Positions 8,963 through 20,303 are shown, counted from the first letter of the stretch. The stretch is DNA of 64,000 bases from JBJXHN01 sp046233135 (GCA_046233135.1 JBJXHN010000003.1:806001-870000), one strand, 5' to 3'. Made by a program: numbers and translations. Notes: generated from the sequence alone by a model not told the origin.

Positions 8963-8976
8963 AGAACATAAGTTCT
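8963..8976. promoter_or_regulatory. Candidate IclR operator, AGAAC-N4-GTTCT
   Basis: A short inverted repeat, AGAACATAAGTTCT, in the region between the divergent iclR and carboxylase genes, in an AT-rich island (AAAAAATAG just to its left) within otherwise GC-rich DNA. Palindromes with GAAC/GTTC arms are common among IclR-family sites. The assignment is inferred from position and form only. Confidence 0.4.
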
Positions 8977-9007
8977 GGCTGTAAGACCAGCAAGCAAGGA
9001 AACAGGG

Positions 9008-9082
9008 ATGAAACACCACCCCCCGGCCGCCGCGCCGTCACGCCCGACGTCTGCCTTCTCCGGCCGCGCGCGCCAGCCATGA
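9008..9082 (+). CDS. Putative 24-residue leader peptide coupled to the carboxylase gene
   Basis: A 24-codon ORF starts at an ATG seven bases after AAGGA (8996-9000) and ends in a TGA that overlaps the carboxylase ATG as ATGA. The peptide is basic and rich in Pro and Ala, begins MKHHPP and has no cysteine. The carboxylase ATG itself has no visible ribosome-binding site, so its translation would depend on ribosomes finishing this ORF. The consecutive His-His-Pro-Pro codons could slow ribosomes. It may act as a coupling leader or a simple attenuator, or it may be fortuitous. Confidence 0.45.
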   Translation: MKHHPPAAAPSRPTSAFSGRARQP

Positions 9083-12000
9083 CAGACAGGCTTCTGATCG
9101 CCAATCGAGGCGAGGTCGCCGCGCGGATCGCGCGCGCCGCCGCCGACCTTTCCATGCCCTCCGTCGCCGTTTTCCCCCGGGACGACGCGGACTCCCTCCA
9201 TGCCTCTGTCTGCGACGACAGCTGGACACTGCCGGGCGAAGGCACGGCCGCCTACCTCGACGCCGCCGCCCTGGTGGAGGCCGCGACGCGGACCGGCTGT
9301 TCGGCCGTGCATCCGGGGTACGGCTTTCTCAGCGAAAGTGCGGCCTTCGCCCGCCTCTGTGCCGATGCGGGCCTGACCTTCATCGGTCCGACCCCGGACA
9401 CCCTGGCCGAACTGGGCGACAAGGCCCGCGCCCGTGCCCTCGCCGCGCGTCTGGGCGTGCCCCTGCTCCAGGGAACGGAGGCCGGGACCACCCTCGACGA
9501 GGCCCTGGCCCTGCTCGATTCCCTGGGTCCCGATGGCGCGCTGATGGTCAAGGCGGTCAGCGGCGGTGGCGGACGCGGCATGCGGGCCGCCCGCGACGCC
9601 GAAACGCTGCGCGCCGCCTTCGACATTTGCGCCCGCGAAGCCGCGGCCAGCTTCGGCGACGGCCGCCTGTACGTGGAACGCTTCATCCCCCGCGCCCGCC
9701 ATCTGGAGGTCCAGATTCTCGGCGACGGACAAGGCAGCGTTATCCATCTATGGGACCGGGAATGCAGCCTTCAGCGCCGCCACCAAAAGCTGGTGGAAGT
9801 GGCCCCCGCGCCGCAGCTCGACCCCGCCATTCGCAGGATCATGCTCGACCACGCCCTGGCCATCGGGCGGGCGACCGGCTACCGGGGCCTGGGCACTGTC
9901 GAATTCCTGTTCGACGAGCTCCGGGGTGATCTGGCCTTCATGGAAGCCAACCCCCGCCTCCAGGTGGAACACACGGTCACCGAAGAGGTTACCGGCATCG
10001 ATCTGGTGCGCGCGCAAATCCGCGTCTGCCTGGGGGAAACGCTGGCGGATCTGGGATTGTCGCAGGACGACATCGCCTTCCCGGTCGGCCATGCCGTACA
10101 GACCCGGGTCAATATGGAAACGATGGCGGCCGACGGCACCACCCGTCCGGCCGGCGGAACCCTGACCATCCACGATCCCCCCACGGGACCGGGAATCCGG
10201 GTCGATGGTTGCGGCTTTACCGGTTTCCGGGCCAATCCCCGGTATGACTCCCTGCTCTCCAAGGTCATCACCCGCTGCCCCTCCACCGACTTCGGCGAGG
10301 CCGTGCGCCGCGCCTACCGGGCACTCTGCCAATACCGGGTGGAGGGGGTCGCCACCAATATCGGCGTGCTGAAAGCCCTGCTCCGCCGGGACGATGTGAT
10401 CGCCAACGCCATCCATGTCCGCTACGTGGACGAGGTGGTGGCCGAGCTGGTCGGCGCGGCCGACGACCATCCCCGCCTGCATGCCCGAACCGACACCTCG
10501 CGCCCCTCCGCAAGCGACACCCTGGCAGCGGTTCAGGCACCGGCGGGAACGGTGGCGGCCATCTCGCCCATGACCGGCGTGCTGGTGGAGCTTCTGGCCG
10601 CGCCGGGCGACCCTGTGCGCGCCGGTACCCCTCTCGCCATCATCGAGGCGATGAAGATGCAGCACGAAGTCCGTGCGCCCTTTGACGGGGTGGTTCGCGG
10701 CCTTCCCGCCGCCATCGGTCCGGTTCTGGAAAGCGCCCCCATCGCCTTCCTGGAACCCGCCGAGATCGGCGAAGCGAGCGACACGGCGAACGAAGCCGTC
10801 GATCCCGACGCCATCCGTCCGGACCTGGCGGAGGTCTTCGCCCGCCATGCCGAGGGACTGGACGACCAGCGCGCCGATGCGGTGGCGCGGCGTCATGCCA
10901 AGGGCAAGCGTACCGCCCGGGAAAACATCGCCGACCTGTGCGACCCGGGCAGTTTCGTGGAATACGGCGCCCTGGCCCTGGCCGCCCAGCGGGGCCGCCA
11001 TTCTGTGGAAACCCTGCGCTCCATCAGCCCGGCCGACGGCCTGGTGTCGGGCCTCGGCGCCATCAACGGCACCCTGTTCGCCCCGGACGTCGCCCGCTGC
11101 GCCGTCATGGCCTACGATTACACGGTGTTCGCCGGGACCCAGGGCCACATGGGCCATCGCAAGACAGACCGGCTGCTCGATGTGGCCGAGAAGGCCCGCC
11201 TGCCGGTGGTCATCTTCGCCGAAGGTGGCGGCGGCCGGCCGGGGGATACGGACAACCGCCCGGGGGTCAACCTGGCCAACCCCACCTTCTGGCGGCTGGC
11301 GCGGATGTCCGCCGTCGCGCCCCTGGTGGGGATCGCCGCCGGCCGGTGCTTTGCCGGGAACGCGGCGGTGCTGGGCTGCTGCGACGTCATCATCGCCACC
11401 CCCGACGCCACCATCGGCATGGGTGGCCCGGCGATGATCGAAGGGGCGGGCCTGGGATCCGTGGCGCCGGAGGACGTGGGTCCGGTATCGGTGCAGGCCC
11501 CCAACGGGGTGATCGACATCGTTGCGGCGGACGAAGACGAAGCCACGGCCCTGGCCAAGCGCTACCTGTCCTATTTCCAGGGTCCCCTGGCACATTGGAC
11601 GGCGCCGGACCAGCGCGCCCTGCGCGCCGCCGTGCCGGAAAACCGCCTGCGCGCCTATGACATGCGGGCCTTGATCGCCCTGCTGGCCGACAGCGACAGC
11701 GTTCTGGAGCTGCGGCGGGACTTCGGTCCGGGCATGATCACCGCCCTGATCCGGCTGGAGGGCCGCCCCCTCGGCCTGATCGCCAATGTGCCGGCCCACC
11801 AGGGTGGAGCCATCGACCGCGACGAGGCCGACAAGGCCGCCCGTTTCCTCAAGCTCTGCGACGCCTTCGACCTACCCGTGCTGTCCCTGTGCGACACACC
11901 GGGCTTCATGGTCGGACCCGATGCCGAAACCCGGGCCAACGTGCGCCACTTCGCCCGGCTGTTCCTGGTGGGGGCCAGCCTGTCGATCCCCATGATCACG

Positions 12001-12372
12001 GTGGTCACCCGCAAGGCCTATGGTCTGGGTGCCATGGCCATGAGCGGGGGCAGCTTCCACGAAAGCTCGCTGATGACCCTGGCCTGGCCCACGGGCGAAT
12101 TCGGCGCCATGGGGCTGGAAGGCGCCGTGCGCCTGGGCTTCCGCAAGGAACTGGAGGCCATCGCCGACCCGGCCGCCCGTCAGGCCCGCTACGAGGAGCT
12201 GGTCGCGGGCATGTACGACACCGGCAAGGCGGTGAACATCGCCCCCTACCTGTCGATCGACGACGTCATCGACCCTGCGGAAACCCGGGCGCGGATCGCC
12301 GCCGTGCTGCGGACCGCCCCCCGCGTTCACGGGACGAAGGCGGCGAAACGTCCCCTCGTGGATGCATGGTAG
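9079..12372 (+). CDS. Single-chain biotin-dependent acyl-CoA carboxylase (BC-BCCP-CT fusion)
   Basis: One 1097-residue polypeptide carries all the parts of an acyl-CoA carboxylase. Residues 1 to about 450 are biotin carboxylase (LLIANRGEVAARIAR, the glycine-rich VSGGGGRGM ATP loop, EANPRLQVEHTVTE). Residues about 505-575 are the biotinyl domain with EAMKMQHEV, biotinylated at Lys526. From about 590 to the end is a carboxyltransferase with both crotonase-like halves (GGGGRPGDTDN, later PGFMVGPDAE). Acetyl-, propionyl- and methylcrotonyl-CoA carboxylases usually split these over two or more subunits; the acyl substrate cannot be told from sequence. The following genes encode transport and beta-oxidation-like enzymes. 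The start has no SD sequence but overlaps the leader ORF stop. Confidence 0.85.
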   Translation: MTDRLLIANRGEVAARIARAAADLSMPSVAVFPRDDADSLHASVCDDSWTLPGEGTAAYLDAAALVEAATRTGCSAVHPGYGFLSESAAFARLCADAGLTFIGPTPDTLAELGDKARARALAARLGVPLLQGTEAGTTLDEALALLDSLGPDGALMVKAVSGGGGRGMRAARDAETLRAAFDICAREAAASFGDGRLYVERFIPRARHLEVQILGDGQGSVIHLWDRECSLQRRHQKLVEVAPAPQLDPAIRRIMLDHALAIGRATGYRGLGTVEFLFDELRGDLAFMEANPRLQVEHTVTEEVTGIDLVRAQIRVCLGETLADLGLSQDDIAFPVGHAVQTRVNMETMAADGTTRPAGGTLTIHDPPTGPGIRVDGCGFTGFRANPRYDSLLSKVITRCPSTDFGEAVRRAYRALCQYRVEGVATNIGVLKALLRRDDVIANAIHVRYVDEVVAELVGAADDHPRLHARTDTSRPSASDTLAAVQAPAGTVAAISPMTGVLVELLAAPGDPVRAGTPLAIIEAMKMQHEVRAPFDGVVRGLPAAIGPVLESAPIAFLEPAEIGEASDTANEAVDPDAIRPDLAEVFARHAEGLDDQRADAVARRHAKGKRTARENIADLCDPGSFVEYGALALAAQRGRHSVETLRSISPADGLVSGLGAINGTLFAPDVARCAVMAYDYTVFAGTQGHMGHRKTDRLLDVAEKARLPVVIFAEGGGGRPGDTDNRPGVNLANPTFWRLARMSAVAPLVGIAAGRCFAGNAAVLGCCDVIIATPDATIGMGGPAMIEGAGLGSVAPEDVGPVSVQAPNGVIDIVAADEDEATALAKRYLSYFQGPLAHWTAPDQRALRAAVPENRLRAYDMRALIALLADSDSVLELRRDFGPGMITALIRLEGRPLGLIANVPAHQGGAIDRDEADKAARFLKLCDAFDLPVLSLCDTPGFMVGPDAETRANVRHFARLFLVGASLSIPMITVVTRKAYGLGAMAMSGGSFHESSLMTLAWPTGEFGAMGLEGAVRLGFRKELEAIADPAARQARYEELVAGMYDTGKAVNIAPYLSIDDVIDPAETRARIAAVLRTAPRVHGTKAAKRPLVDAW

Positions 12373-12388
12373 AGAGGGAGGCCATGTC

Positions 12389-12835
12389 ATGGAGCGTTTC
12401 AAGACCGTCAACAAACCCGAACTGATCGCCGCCCTGATCATCCTGTTCTTCGGCTTTTTCATGGTCGGCGAGGGCGCCATGTACCCGACCGGCAGTCCCC
12501 GCCGCATGGGGCCGGGGTTCATGCCCATCATGGTCGGCGTCTTCCTGTCCGGCCTGGGCGCCCTGCTCGTCGCTCAGGCCCTGAAAGCCGCCAAAGAGGA
12601 CATCCGGCTCGGCCTCCGCCCCATTCTGGCGGTGGGGGCTTCCGTGCTGGCTTTCGCCGTCCTCGCCACCCGGGCCGGCCTCGTCCCCACGGCCTTCGTC
12701 ATGGTGATCCTCGCCGCCTTCGCGGAAAAGCCCGCCCGCCTGCCGACCGCCCTGGCCACGGCTGCGGTCATGGCAGCCCTGGGATACGTGGTCTTTGTCC
12801 GCGGCCTGGCCGTTTCCCTTCAAGCTTTCTGGTGA
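12389..12835 (+). CDS. tctB: TctB-family small permease subunit of a tripartite tricarboxylate transporter
   Basis: A 148-residue membrane protein with about four hydrophobic segments, including IAALIILFFGFFMVGEGAMY and the family-like PRRMGPGFMPIMVG loop. TctB is the small subunit that associates with TctA. The start at the ATG at 12389 follows GAGGGAGG by seven bases; longer in-frame or shifted starts are weaker. The gene begins 16 bases after the carboxylase stop, and tctA begins four bases after its own stop. Its binding protein is probably TctC at 6747-7730. Confidence 0.8.
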   Translation: MERFKTVNKPELIAALIILFFGFFMVGEGAMYPTGSPRRMGPGFMPIMVGVFLSGLGALLVAQALKAAKEDIRLGLRPILAVGASVLAFAVLATRAGLVPTAFVMVILAAFAEKPARLPTALATAAVMAALGYVVFVRGLAVSLQAFW

Positions 12836-12839
12836 CGCC

Positions 12840-14357
12840 ATGGACCTGTTCTCGAACCTCGCCATCGGCTTCGGCGCCGCCCTGTCGCCGGAAGCCCTGC
12901 TCTTCTGCTTCCTCGGCGTGACCGTGGGAACCTTCGTCGGGGTCCTGCCCGGCATCGGTGCCCTGGCGGCCATCTCCATGCTGCTGCCCCTGACCTATTA
13001 CATGGACCCGATGGTCGGGCTGATCATGCTTGCCGGGATCTTCTATGGTGCCCAGTACGGCAGTTCCACCGCCGCCATCCTGCTGAACATCCCCGGCACG
13101 GCCACGGCGGCCATCACCTGCCTGGACGGCAATCCGATGGCCAAGAACGGCCGGGCCGGAGTGGCCCTGTTCCTGACCACCGTCGCCTCCTTCGTCGGCG
13201 GCTGCATCGCCATCCTGCTGCTGATGTTCTTCACCCCGGCCCTGGCCTCCCTCGCCCTCCGGTTCTCTTCGGTGGAGTACTTCGCGGCCATGACCCTGGG
13301 GCTGGTCGCGGCCTCCACCCTGTCGGTGGGCTCTCCGATCAAGGGACTGGCCATGGTGGGGCTGGGCCTGGCCCTGGCAGTGCCCGGCACGGATGTGAAC
13401 TCCGGCCTGCTGCGCTTCACCTTCGGTCACTACGAAATGGCCGATGGCTTTTCGCTGGTCCCCATCGCCATGGGGCTCTTCGGTCTGGCCGAGATCATCA
13501 CCACCCTGATCAACCGGGGCGAGGCCACGGTGTCGGCCAAGGATATCACCTTCCGCTCGCTCCTGCCCACCCGCGACGACTGGCGGCGCACCCCCGGCCC
13601 CATCCTCAGGGGGACGGGCGTGGGGTCGATCATAGGCGCCCTGCCCGGGTCCGGCCCCAGCATCGCGACCTTCATCGCCTATGCGGTGGAAAAGCGCCTG
13701 TCGCGCACCCCCGAGCGCTTCGGTACCGGGGCGGTGGAAGGGCTGACCTCCCCCGAGGCCGCCAACAACGCCTCCGTCCAGGCGGCTTTCATCCCCACCC
13801 TCAGTCTCGGCGTGCCCGGAGATTCGGTGATGGCCATCCTGCTGGGTGCCCTGATGATCCACGGCATCATCCCCGGGCCGGGCTTCGTCACCGAACAGCC
13901 CACCATGTTCTGGGGTCTGGTCGCCAGCTTCTGGATCGGCAACCTGTTGCTGCTGATCCTGAATGTGCCGCTGATCGGCCTGTGGGTCCGGATGCTGACC
14001 ATCCCCTACCGGATGCTCTACCCGGCCATGATCTTCCTGATCTGCGTCGGCGTCTATTCGGTACGCTCCAGCGGCTTTGACGTCGTCTGCGCCCTGGGGT
14101 TCGGCATCCTCGGCTACTTCATGAACATGCTGCGCTATCCCACGGCCCCGGTTCTGCTCGGCTTCATCCTGGGTCCCCTCATCGAAGAGCATTTCAAGCG
14201 CTCGCTTCTGGTGTCGCGGGGGGATTTCGGCGTGTTCGTCGACCGGCCCATCAGTGCGGGCCTTCTGGCCGTGACCGCGCTGTTGCTCCTCGCCTCCTTC
14301 TGGCCGGCGCTTTCCGAAGCTGGACGGCGCCTGAAGACCCTCCGCACCAGCCCCTGA
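12840..14357 (+). CDS. tctA: TctA-family large permease subunit of a tripartite tricarboxylate transporter
   Basis: A 505-residue, very hydrophobic protein with the duplicated TctA motifs: GVLPGIGALAAISMLLPLTY in the first half and GALPGSGPSIATFIAYAVEK in the second, as well as YGAQYGSSTAAILLNIPGT. These PG-containing reentrant segments are the conserved transport core. It would carry the ligand of TctC into the cell using the proton or sodium gradient. The ATG at 12840 lies four bases after the tctB stop; an upstream in-frame ATG at 12795 would overlap tctB and lacks a ribosome site. Confidence 0.88.
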   Translation: MDLFSNLAIGFGAALSPEALLFCFLGVTVGTFVGVLPGIGALAAISMLLPLTYYMDPMVGLIMLAGIFYGAQYGSSTAAILLNIPGTATAAITCLDGNPMAKNGRAGVALFLTTVASFVGGCIAILLLMFFTPALASLALRFSSVEYFAAMTLGLVAASTLSVGSPIKGLAMVGLGLALAVPGTDVNSGLLRFTFGHYEMADGFSLVPIAMGLFGLAEIITTLINRGEATVSAKDITFRSLLPTRDDWRRTPGPILRGTGVGSIIGALPGSGPSIATFIAYAVEKRLSRTPERFGTGAVEGLTSPEAANNASVQAAFIPTLSLGVPGDSVMAILLGALMIHGIIPGPGFVTEQPTMFWGLVASFWIGNLLLLILNVPLIGLWVRMLTIPYRMLYPAMIFLICVGVYSVRSSGFDVVCALGFGILGYFMNMLRYPTAPVLLGFILGPLIEEHFKRSLLVSRGDFGVFVDRPISAGLLAVTALLLLASFWPALSEAGRRLKTLRTSP

Positions 14358-14403
14358 TCACAAAGCGGGTCGGACAAACCGGCCCCGGAAGGGAGTTTCA
14401 TCC

Positions 14404-16508
<2,105 letters not shown>

Positions 16509-16512
<4 letters not shown>

Positions 16513-17690
16513 CCCTGTCGACACGGGAACAGACGTTCCGGGATCGGGTCGCCATCGTCGGCGTCGCCGAATCCGAGGTGGGCATCCTGCCCCACCGGAC
16601 CGAAGCACAGCTACATGCCCAAGCGGCGAAGCGCGCGCTGGACGACGCGGGCATCGCCATGGCAGAGGTGGACGGCATCCTGTCCATCGGATCGGCCCGG
16701 GGGGTGCGCTTTCCCTCCATGCAGGTGGCCGAGTATCTGGGGATCACGCCGTCCTATACGGATTCCACCTCGCTGGGGGGCTGCTCGTTCGAGGCCTACG
16801 TCCAGCATGCGGCCCTGGCCATCGCCGCCGGACTCTGCGAGGTCTGCCTGATCACCTATGGCAGCACGCAAAGGACGGGTGGTGGCGCCTTTGGCGGGGG
16901 AGCCGAACCCTGGCTTCCCTCCAGCCAGTTCGAGACACCCCACGGCCTGCCGATGATGGTCGGCGCCTATGCCCTGGCAGCCCAGCGCCATATGCACCTT
17001 TACGGCACGACCAGCGAACAGCTTGCCGAAGTGGCGGTGGCGGCCCGTCAGTGGGCGGCGATGAACCCCCTGGCCATGAAGCGCGACCCTCTGACGGTCG
17101 ACGACGTTCTGGCCTCATCCATGATTTCCACCCCCCTCCGGCGGCTGGACTGCTGCCTGGTGACCGACGGCGGCGGGGCGGTGGTGGTGACCTCCCGCGA
17201 ACGCGCCCGGGACTGTGCCGGGGCGCCCGTCTATCTGTGGGGGTCGGCGGAAAGCCATACCCAGACCAGCATCGTCAACGCCCCGGAGATCACCGTAACC
17301 CCGGCGGCCATCACCGGCCCCCGGGCGCTGGAGAGCGCAGGGATCACCCACGCCGATATCGATCTGGCGATGGTCTACGATTCCTTCACCATCACCGTGC
17401 TTCTGACGCTGGAGGACCTGGGCTTCTGCGCCAAAGGCGAGGGCGGCGCCTTCGTGTCCGACGGCCGGCTGCGACCCGGCGGGGGTTTCCCCATGAACAC
17501 CCAGGGCGGCGGGCTGTCCTACACCCACCCGGGGATGTACGGAGTGTTTCTGATCATCGAGGCGGTGCGCCAGTTGCGCGGTGACTGCGGTGACCGTCAG
17601 GTCGACGGCGCCCGCCTTGCCCTCTGCCACGGAACGGGGGGTGCGCTGTCCTCCGGCTCCACCCTCGTTCTCGGAAAGGAACCCCGATGA
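16509..17690 (+). CDS. Thiolase-like / SCP2-type lipid-transfer protein (thiolase or retro-aldolase)
   Basis: A 393-residue member of the SCP2/non-specific lipid-transfer branch of thiolases. The first half has the segment SLGGCSFEAYVQHA, where a cysteine sits near the thiolase nucleophile position. The second half has MVYDSFTITVLLTLEDLGFC with its conserved YDxFT and GEGG, GGGLSYTHPG and LCHGTGGALSSG. The YDxFT tyrosine and the DUF35 partner gene resemble the Ltp2 aldolases of steroid side-chain degradation, so cleavage by retro-aldol chemistry is as possible as thiolysis. The gene overlaps both neighbours as ATGA, so it is made in step with the hydratase-dehydrogenase and the DUF35 protein. 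Confidence 0.75.
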
Positions 17691-18094
17691 CCGCGACCGC
17701 CAGGCCGATACCCGTTCCGGACGCCGAAACCGCCCCCTTCTGGGAGGCCGCGCGCGAAGGACGCCTCGCCCTCCAGCACTGCGGGGCCTGTGATGGCCAT
17801 GTTTTCTATCCGCGTCTCCTCTGTCCCCACTGCGGCAGCGACGCCCTCGACTGGGTGAGCGCATCGGGTACCGGCGAGATCTACGCCGTCACCGTCGTCC
17901 ACAAGCCCCCCAAGGGGTTCGAGGGAGAGGCCCCCTTCGCGGTGGGGATCGTGGCGCTGAAGGAAGGTCCCCGCATGATGGCCCGCATCGTCGCTCCGGA
18001 CCTGCACGGCCTGACGATCGGAACGGCGGTCTCCGTTGCTTTCGACCGGCTGTCGGACGCCATCAGCCTTCCTGTCTTCCACGTCTGCACGTAG
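17687..18094 (+). CDS. DUF35/OB-fold acyl-CoA-associated Zn-ribbon protein
   Basis: A 135-residue protein with an N-terminal rubredoxin-like zinc ribbon, CGACDGH at about 35-41 and CPHCGSD at about 51-57, followed by an OB fold. Proteins of this family pair with thiolases and SCP2-type aldolases or hydratases and are needed for their stability or CoA binding. The ATGA overlap with the thiolase-like gene and the matching family pairing support a complex between the two. It closes the rightward unit; the 89-base gap to the convergent tctA gene has no convincing terminator. Confidence 0.82.
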   Translation: MTATARPIPVPDAETAPFWEAAREGRLALQHCGACDGHVFYPRLLCPHCGSDALDWVSASGTGEIYAVTVVHKPPKGFEGEAPFAVGIVALKEGPRMMARIVAPDLHGLTIGTAVSVAFDRLSDAISLPVFHVCT

Positions 18095-18183
18095 CCCCGG
18101 CTGCATAAGCCCCGACGGCGGCGCCCTCTCCCCCACCCTTCCCGGGCCGGAAGCGCGGATTGGAACATCCGGACCGGGAGGGG

Positions 18184-19680
18184 TCAACGGGTCGCGCGTT
18201 CTGCCTTTCCCGAACGACCGCCCAGACGCCGCCAGGCGGACAGCGCGACAAGCCCGATGCAGATGACCGTCAGGCCCAGGGTGATGGGGCGATCCAGGAA
18301 ATAGCGCCAGTCGTCCACGCGGGCCAGGGTGATGCCGATATTGATGTCGAGCACGCTTCCCAGGATGAAGGCCAGGACCACCGGCAGGATCGGAATGCCG
18401 ACCACTCCCAACACCACCATCAGGATGGCGGCGCCCAGCATCACCCAGATGTCGAAGATGCTGTTGTTCACCGCATAGGCGCCGAAAATCGAGAACAGAG
18501 TGACGAAGGTCGCGATGACCGCCTTGGGCAGGCGCAGCAGGGCGGCCATATGGCGGGCGAAGAACAGCCCGATCACCGCCTTGACGATGTTCACCAGCAG
18601 GAACCCGGCGAAAAAGGTGTACATGATGTCCGGATGTTCGGTGAACAGCAGCGGACCCGGCCGCAGACCATGCAGGGTCAGCGCCCCGATGAAGACCGCC
18701 GCCGCGCCGCTGCCCGGAATGCCCAGCGCCAGCAGGGGGATCAATGATCCGCCCACATTGGCGCTGACAGAGGCTTCGGCGGCCAGCAATCCGCTTTCCG
18801 AGCCCCGGCCGAAGCGCTCCGGCTCCTTGGACAGCCGACGTTCTATGGCATGGGAGACCAAAGGCGTGGATTCCGGTCCCACGGCGGGAAGGATCCCCAG
18901 GCCGGTGCCGATCGCCGAAGCGCGGAACACCAGCCAGCGGTCGGCGATCATCCGCCGGATCACCGCCCCGGTGGGAGAGGCCGCAACGCGGCCGAAGGTG
19001 GCGCTGGTCGCCCCGGCGATGGCCTCGGCGGCCAGGGTCACAGCCTGTGGCATACAGAAAAAGCCCACCAGCACGGCCACCACGCCCAGCCCGGAATAGA
19101 GCTGGTAGAAGCCGAAGGTCAGGCGCGGCGACCCGGACACCGGGTCCAGTCCGACCGTCGCCAGCATCAGGCCCACGAACACCCCGGCCAGATTGGCGAG
19201 AACCGGCGTGTCCAGCATGACCACCACGATGATCAAACTGAAAACCACCAGCATGACGTACTCGGGGGCGCCGAAGCTGAGGGCCAGCTGGGCCAGGGTC
19301 GGGGTCAGGAACATCAGGGCGATGGCCGAGAGCACGCCGGCCACCCCCGAGCCCACGGCGGCGATGCCCAATGCCAGGGGCGCTTTGCCCTCGCGGGCCA
19401 GGGCATGCCCCTCCCATCCGCTGACGATGGAGGCCGGGGTTCCGGGGATGTTAAGCAGAACCGCCGAGATGCTGCCGCCATAGATGGCGCCCGCATAGAT
19501 CCCCGCCAGCATGATCATGCCGTGATCGGCCGACATCAGGAAGGTGACCGGCACCAGCAGGGCGATGCCGAAGGTTGCGGTCAGCCCGGGAATGGCGCCG
19601 ATGATGATCCCGAGAACCACCCCGATGGTAATGAACGACAGGCTCAGGGGGCTGAGCGTCGCCAGGATGCCGTCCCACAC
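18184..19680 (-). CDS. tctA: TctA-family large permease of a second tripartite tricarboxylate transporter
   Basis: A 498-residue polytopic membrane protein. The first repeat has GAIPGLTATFGIALLVPVTF and YGGSISAVLLNIPGTPASIV, and the second has GILPAVGPESTPLVSHAIER and LLALGIPGSGAAAVFIGALT, the conserved TctA core. It uses a GTG start at 19680 preceded by AGGAG nine bases upstream. It is the last gene of a leftward tctC-tctB-tctA unit and is separate from the other TctA of this window, with different loop sequences, so it serves a different ligand, probably one processed by the enzymes at 22433-25775. Confidence 0.88.
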   Translation of the reverse strand: MWDGILATLSPLSLSFITIGVVLGIIIGAIPGLTATFGIALLVPVTFLMSADHGMIMLAGIYAGAIYGGSISAVLLNIPGTPASIVSGWEGHALAREGKAPLALGIAAVGSGVAGVLSAIALMFLTPTLAQLALSFGAPEYVMLVVFSLIIVVVMLDTPVLANLAGVFVGLMLATVGLDPVSGSPRLTFGFYQLYSGLGVVAVLVGFFCMPQAVTLAAEAIAGATSATFGRVAASPTGAVIRRMIADRWLVFRASAIGTGLGILPAVGPESTPLVSHAIERRLSKEPERFGRGSESGLLAAEASVSANVGGSLIPLLALGIPGSGAAAVFIGALTLHGLRPGPLLFTEHPDIMYTFFAGFLLVNIVKAVIGLFFARHMAALLRLPKAVIATFVTLFSIFGAYAVNNSIFDIWVMLGAAILMVVLGVVGIPILPVVLAFILGSVLDINIGITLARVDDWRYFLDRPITLGLTVICIGLVALSAWRRLGGRSGKAERATR

Positions 19681-19692
19681 GGTGGTCGTCTC

Positions 19693-20166
19693 CTATGACA
19701 GCGAATACAGAAGGGAGTCGAGCTGCTGATCTAGCCAGCCCGTGGGCACGGGGACATAGAGAACGGACTTGATGAGGACGGCGAAGACGGCGACGAAAAC
19801 CGCCGTTCCCAGGGCCGCACGCAGCGTCGGCCGCCCCCCCAGCAAGGCCAGGGACACCACCAGCGCCACCCATGTGGCGACCATGAAGCCGATGGTCTCC
19901 AGCAGGGCCACGTAAGCGATCCACAGGAGGATGAAGGCCGCCAGCCGCCCCCAGCCCATGGGCGTCAGGCGTTGGGCACTGTCTGCCGGAGCGGCCGCCG
20001 GCGCCTCGCCCTTGCGCAGGGACAGGACCGTCAGGAGCAGGACCGTGGAGAAAGCACAAAGGCTGACCACCAGGGGATAGGTGGCCGCCGGCCCGGGGAC
20101 CAGGGCTGAACGCCAGACCATGAGGGCCAGAACGATCAGGAGAAAGACCGAAAGCACGTGTCGCAT
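19693..20166 (-). CDS. tctB: TctB-family small permease of the second tripartite tricarboxylate transporter
   Basis: A 157-residue membrane protein with about four hydrophobic segments (VLSVFLLIVLALMVW, YPLVVSLCAFSTVLLLTVLS, LAAFILLWIAYVALLETIGF, and a C-terminal pair). The small size, hydrophobicity and place between tctC and tctA identify it as TctB, a poorly conserved subunit. The ATG at 20166 has a GGAGAG site upstream. The stop lies 12 bases before the tctA GTG. Confidence 0.78.
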   Translation of the reverse strand: MRHVLSVFLLIVLALMVWRSALVPGPAATYPLVVSLCAFSTVLLLTVLSLRKGEAPAAAPADSAQRLTPMGWGRLAAFILLWIAYVALLETIGFMVATWVALVVSLALLGGRPTLRAALGTAVFVAVFAVLIKSVLYVPVPTGWLDQQLDSLLYSLS

Positions 20167-20251
20167 GTGTCTCTCCGGCTATGAATGACCCGAGACCCCC
20201 GCCGCCCTTCCCCACCCGGGAGAGGATAGGCGGGAAAGGCGCGGCGGGAAA

Positions 20252-20295
20252 CGGTCCGGGAAACGGGGCGGGCGCCTGGCCCTCGCCCCGGACCG
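20252..20295 (-). promoter_or_regulatory. Intercistronic hairpin between tctC and tctB
   Basis: CGGTCCGGG (20252-20260) pairs with CCCGGACCG (20287-20295), enclosing an alternative stem CGGGGCG / CGCCCCG (20264-20270 with 20284-20290). There is no U-run. It lies just past the binding-protein stop in a 137-base gap before tctB, the usual place for elements that give more binding protein than permease. The function is inferred. Confidence 0.5.
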
Positions 20296-20303
20296 GTCGG
20301 GCA

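Noticed and set aside
9748..11799. A 683-codon minus-strand frame opposite the carboxylase
   Set aside because: It is a shadow of the carboxylase; no motif, and composition typical of antisense GC-rich frames.
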